Positions 60,547 to 64,000 of a stretch of DNA of 64,000 nt are shown here, piece after piece. Source of the stretch: Alistipes sp. GTDB lineage: Bacteria > Bacteroidota > Bacteroidia > Bacteroidales > Rikenellaceae. Both the position numbers and the translations under genes were made by a program. The stretch covers positions 1-64,000 of the forward strand of contig JAFOBG010000037.1 in assembly GCA_017381935.1 (NCBI GenBank). The letters are read 5' to 3'. Numbering within the stretch: position 1 is the first letter of the stretch; each line of letters starts with the position of its first letter. The notes beneath the pieces were generated by a model. The model ran no database searches. It was not told the origin of the DNA and saw only the letters and a program-made list of their open reading frames with translations.

Positions 60547-61430
60547 TACTCTAATTCATAGCCAAATCTACGCAACTGACGATCTGAGTTGCGCCAATCA
60601 CTATTAACCTTTACAAATAGCTGTAAAAAGACCTTCTTGTCAAGGAACTTCTCTAAATCCTCACGGGCTTGTTGTCCAACTAGCTTAAGTTTCTCGCCCT
60701 TATGCCCGATTACAATGCCTTTCTGAGAGTCTCTTGCAACATATATTGTGGCGCTGATGCGGTCTATTGTAGCCTCCTCTTTGTAAGAGTCAATCTCTAT
60801 TTCGCAACAGTATGGAATCTCTTTGTCGTAATTTGTCAGAATCTTCTCACGAATAATCTCGGATGCAAAGAAACGCAAAGTCTTGTCTGTAAGAGTATCC
60901 TTTGGATAGAATGGCTCGCCTTGAGGAAGATGACTTAAAATACGATCAAATATACCGCCTATATTAAAACCTTCACGTGCTGAGGCCGGAATAATTTCAG
61001 CTATAGGCAGACGGTTGTGCCAAAAGGCTACAAGTTCTTCCAACTTCTCTTGAGTGGTGAGGTCTATCTTATTGATGATTAGAAGAATCGGAATGTCACT
61101 TAGAGCAATTTTTTCCAATATATCGCTATTTCTGTCGCTCGGTTGCTCTACAGTATCGGTAACATATAGAATAACGTCAGCATCAGAGACTGCACCACGC
61201 ACAAACTTCATCATTGACTCTTGAAGTTTGTAGTTAGGCTTAAGAATACCTGGAGTGTCTGAATAGACAATCTGGAAATCATCACCATTGACAATTCCCA
61301 TAATACGATGGCGAGTAGTTTGCGCTTTAGATGTGATAATAGATAGTCGCTCTCCTACAAGAGCATTCATAAGAGTACTCTTGCCAACATTTGGGTTGCC
61401 TATAATATTTACAAAACCGCTTTTGTGCAT
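60546..61430 (-). CDS. era: GTPase Era
   Basis: 294 residues. G1 GNPNVGKST (residues 11-19), switch TTRHRIMG, G3 DTPGI, G4 NKID and G5 SAR are all present. The C-terminal KH domain has VARDSQKGIVIGHKGEKLKLVGQQAREDLEKFL. Era binds the 3' end of 16S rRNA and is needed for 30S assembly. Full length for the family. Confidence 0.96.
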   Translation of the reverse strand: MHKSGFVNIIGNPNVGKSTLMNALVGERLSIITSKAQTTRHRIMGIVNGDDFQIVYSDTPGILKPNYKLQESMMKFVRGAVSDADVILYVTDTVEQPSDRNSDILEKIALSDIPILLIINKIDLTTQEKLEELVAFWHNRLPIAEIIPASAREGFNIGGIFDRILSHLPQGEPFYPKDTLTDKTLRFFASEIIREKILTNYDKEIPYCCEIEIDSYKEEATIDRISATIYVARDSQKGIVIGHKGEKLKLVGQQAREDLEKFLDKKVFLQLFVKVNSDWRNSDRQLRRFGYELE

Positions 61431-61478
61431 AATTTTATTTTGGCTCTTAGTTGTTGCGATTGGCCTTTTAGTTCTAAA

Positions 61479-62807
61479 CTATCTGCGCATTCCACGAGGC
61501 ATCTTTGGCATGCCCATTCTGCCACCTGCAGCCATCTTCATAACTTTGCGCATATCATCAAACTGCTTCATTAGGCGGTTAACGTCTGCAATAGTAGTGC
61601 CTGAACCTTTAGCAATACGTTCACGACGACGAGCATTGATAATCTCTGGTTTCTCTCTCTCTTCAGGGGTCATTGAACTGATAATAGCCTCAGTCTGCTT
61701 GAATACATCGTCGCTTATATCGACATTCTTTAACAGTTTACCCATGCCGGGTATCATAGATGCGAGATCTTTAAGATTACCCATCTTCTTGATTTGGTTA
61801 ATCTGAGAGATGAAGTCGTTGAAATTAAACTGATTTTTTACAATTTTCTTCTTTAGTTTTCGGGCCTCCTCTTCATCGTACTGCTCCTGCGCACGCTCTA
61901 CGAGTGAAACGACATCGCCCATGCCCAAGATGCGGTCTGCCATACGCTCAGGGTGGAATACCTGAAGAGTATCCATCTTCTCTCCGCTTGAGATAAACTT
62001 CAGAGGCTTATTTACAACTGAGCGAATAGAGATTGCAGCACCACCACGGGTATCACCATCGAGCTTTGTCAATACTACACCATCAAAGTCAAGACGCTCA
62101 TTAAACTCTCGAGCAGTATTCACTGCATCCTGACCGGTCATGGAGTCAACAACAAAGAGTGTCTCTGAAGGGTTTACAGCAGCCTTGATTGCTGTAATCT
62201 CAACCATCATGGCCTCATCTACAGCCAAACGACCTGCAGTATCGACAATCACTGTATTGATACTTTTCTGACGAGCATAGGCAATTGCATTTTGAGCAAT
62301 CTGTACAGGGTTCTTATTGCCCTCCTCAGTATATACCTCAACGCCGATCTGCTGGCCGAGAATCTTGAGCTGGTCAATCGCTGCAGGACGATATACGTCG
62401 CCTGCCACAAGAAGAACCTGACGACCTTTCTTAGATTTGATAAATGATGCGAGTTTACCTGAGAATGTTGTCTTACCGGAACCTTGAAGACCTGCTATAA
62501 GCACTACAGCAGGATTGCCTTCTAATTTGATGTCAGTTGCTGTGCCACCCATCAAAGCTGCCAATTCGTCGCGGACAATCTTTGTAAGCATCTGTCCCGG
62601 TTTTATGGCTGTAAGTACATTCTGACCCAATGCTTTGGTCTTTACCTCATCGGTAAAAGTCTTGGCTACTTTGTAGTTAACATCGGCATCAATCAGCGCA
62701 CGACGAATCTCTTTGAGGGTCTCGGCAACATTAATCTCTGTAATGCGACCCTCGCCTTTGAGGATTTTGAACGAGCGTTCAAGTTTCTCGGTTAAATTTT
62801 CAAACAT
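61479..62807 (-). CDS. ffh: Signal recognition particle protein Ffh
   Basis: 442 residues. The N domain (MFENLTEKLERSFKILKGEGRITE) is followed by the G domain with GLQGSGKTT (P loop), DVYRPAAIDQL, DTAGRL and TKLDGDTRGGAA. The C-terminal Met-rich M domain (NQIKKMGNLKDLASMIPGMGKL...) ends MKMAAGGRMGMPKMPRGMRR. With the SRP RNA (at 4.5 kb here) it targets membrane proteins to the translocon. Confidence 0.97.
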   Translation of the reverse strand: MFENLTEKLERSFKILKGEGRITEINVAETLKEIRRALIDADVNYKVAKTFTDEVKTKALGQNVLTAIKPGQMLTKIVRDELAALMGGTATDIKLEGNPAVVLIAGLQGSGKTTFSGKLASFIKSKKGRQVLLVAGDVYRPAAIDQLKILGQQIGVEVYTEEGNKNPVQIAQNAIAYARQKSINTVIVDTAGRLAVDEAMMVEITAIKAAVNPSETLFVVDSMTGQDAVNTAREFNERLDFDGVVLTKLDGDTRGGAAISIRSVVNKPLKFISSGEKMDTLQVFHPERMADRILGMGDVVSLVERAQEQYDEEEARKLKKKIVKNQFNFNDFISQINQIKKMGNLKDLASMIPGMGKLLKNVDISDDVFKQTEAIISSMTPEEREKPEIINARRRERIAKGSGTTIADVNRLMKQFDDMRKVMKMAAGGRMGMPKMPRGMRR

Positions 62808-63130
62808 CTTGTATATAGTTTACGTATTAGACAATATAACGGTGCGAAGATACTAAAAAATGACAAAAAACACTGTAAATAATATGAATTATTTACTATC
62901 TCATCTCTTTGAAGTGTAAATGCGACAATTTATCCCTATAATTCAATGGACTATTTAGTAAAAGATGCAAAAAAACTAAAGCACCCAATTTCCAGTTAAA
63001 TTTTTTAATTTGCTGTAGTTCAGTGCATTGGTACAAATTTACCAAAATTTCTGTAAAGTTCCAAATTCATCTAGTGGTTTACCAGCCAATCAGTTAGGGA
63101 TTTTTATTGTACACCATGAGTATATTAACT
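62808..63130. other. Intergenic region, nothing recognised
   Basis: A 320-base AT-rich gap upstream of ffh and downstream of the GH97 gene. CGAAGATA at about 62845 is a weak -7 match for leftward ffh transcription, without a proper -33 element. No frame or RNA fold is convincing. Confidence 0.5.
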
Positions 63131-63163
63131 AAATAATAGGTTGGCAACGCCAACCTATTATTT
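63131..63163. terminator. Hairpin at the end of the GH97 gene
   Basis: AAATAATAGGTTGGC / GCCAACCTATTATTT, 15-bp perfect stem with loop AAC, starting inside the GH97 stop codon. No long U run follows. Confidence 0.65.
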
Positions 63164-64000
63164 ACTTTATCACCATCATAAATCCACCACCAGGAGCCAT
63201 ACCAATATCAATAACGCCATCTGCCGGCAAATCTATATACTTGTGGTCATAATCTGTTGCCACCTTATCGGCCTTAGCTCCGTCACAGAAGAGCTCTACC
63301 CTGCTACCGGCTGCAATACCGAGTTTTGAGAGGTCAACCGCAACACTGCGTGCAGACCAATCAGTCATTCCGCCCACATACCAACAATCACCCTTACGGC
63401 GAGCTGTGATAATATAGTCGCCAATAGCACCGTCAAGCACCACGCTCTCATCCCACACCGTAGGCACAGAGGCGATAAACTTCGCACACTCAACCTCCTT
63501 ACGGTAGTGACTCGGAGTATCACAAAGCATAGATAGTGGCGAGAAGAATACCGCGTATGCAGCCAGCTGGTGACAACGAGTACCTTGACTCATAGGTCGC
63601 TTATAATCAGGCTTATACTCACTCTTTGTAGCATTGAGCATAGCACCCTGAGTATAGTCTATCGGCCCTGCAACCATACGGATATACGGCATTGTTACAT
63701 CATACTCCATCTGGTCGACGCTCGGCTTGCTCCACTTCATCTGCTCCAAGCCGAATACCGCCTCAAAGTTCACCACATTAGGGTAAGTTCTATTCAACCC
63801 CGTCGGCTTAGCACAGCCGTGGAAGTCTATCATCAGTTTATGGCGAGCGCAGACCTCAGCTGCGGCATAATAAAAGTCGTTCATCAGCTGGTCATCACGA
63901 TCCATAAAGTCAATCTTAAATCCCTTGACTCCCATCTGTGCATAGTGGCTACAGATACGCTCCATATCGGCATTAAAGGCGTTATAACCCGCCCAGAGGA
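63162..64000 (-). CDS. Glycoside hydrolase family 97 protein (C-terminal part; 5' end outside window)
   Basis: The frame runs leftward from the window edge (LWAGYNAFNADMERIC...) to the stop at 63162. The barrel part includes GVKGFKIDFMDRDDQLMNDFYY (catalytic-region Asp), IDFHGCAKPTGLNRTYPNVVNFEAVFGLE and VAGPIDYTQGAMLNA. A C-terminal beta sandwich ends APGGGFMMVIK. GH97 enzymes are periplasmic alpha-glucosidases or alpha-galactosidases of Bacteroidetes; the visible part does not decide between them. Confidence 0.88.
   Translation of the reverse strand, partial: LWAGYNAFNADMERICSHYAQMGVKGFKIDFMDRDDQLMNDFYYAAAEVCARHKLMIDFHGCAKPTGLNRTYPNVVNFEAVFGLEQMKWSKPSVDQMEYDVTMPYIRMVAGPIDYTQGAMLNATKSEYKPDYKRPMSQGTRCHQLAAYAVFFSPLSMLCDTPSHYRKEVECAKFIASVPTVWDESVVLDGAIGDYIITARRKGDCWYVGGMTDWSARSVAVDLSKLGIAAGSRVELFCDGAKADKVATDYDHKYIDLPADGVIDIGMAPGGGFMMVIK

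Overview
The window looks like a chromosome segment of a gut-type member of the Bacteroidales. The evidence is Bacteroidetes-type promoters (TTTG, 19-20 bp, TAnnTTTG) in front of both host and phage genes, surface lipoproteins with BACON, DUF5689-like and BspA leucine-rich-repeat domains, a TonB-dependent receptor with a carboxypeptidase-regulatory N-terminus, a GH97 enzyme, and few Shine-Dalgarno sites. The species cannot be named from the sequence alone.

Left host part (1-18772). A partial fimbrillin/BspA/FN3 surface lipoprotein and an MltG-type transglycosylase read leftward. The small SRP RNA follows at about 4.5 kb. Next is a leftward five-gene block (15189 to 4875): a large OB-fold/BACON lipoprotein, a DNA/RNA non-specific endonuclease, an endonuclease/exonuclease/phosphatase-fold enzyme, a TonB-dependent receptor and a DUF5689-like lipoprotein. 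Together these look like an extracellular nucleic-acid degradation and uptake locus (inference). A small HTH gene and an M16 protease read rightward. The protease promoter carries a G9 tract between its -33 and -7 elements.

Prophage (about 18773-55148, 36.4 kb). A tyrosine integrase sits at the left end. It is followed by a leftward lysogeny block (two HTH proteins around a lipoprotein), an operator/early promoter region, small early genes, an atypical tRNA-like gene, and recombination/replication genes (annealing protein, SSB, NinB-like, DUF6291-like). A complete diversity-generating retroelement (DGR) comes next: two C-type-lectin-like target genes each ending in a variable repeat, an Avd-like gene, a template repeat and a reverse transcriptase. 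Then come a VRR-NUC nuclease and terminases, a tail module (chaperone with a -1 frameshift site, tail proteins, tape measure), a head module (protease-scaffold, capsid, portal, connector), holin and M15-like endolysin, BACON/LamG tail-tip proteins, and a string of small unknown genes. All differences between the template and the two variable repeats across 82 bp lie at template adenines (13 and 11 substitutions), which is the signature of an active or recently active DGR.

Right host part (55147-64000). An acyl-ACP thioesterase and a glycosyltransferase read rightward. An MFS transporter, a TPR protein, Era and Ffh read leftward, as does a partial GH97 glycosidase at the edge. The prophage appears to have inserted at the -7 element of the thioesterase promoter, leaving the promoter at the left end and the gene at the right end.
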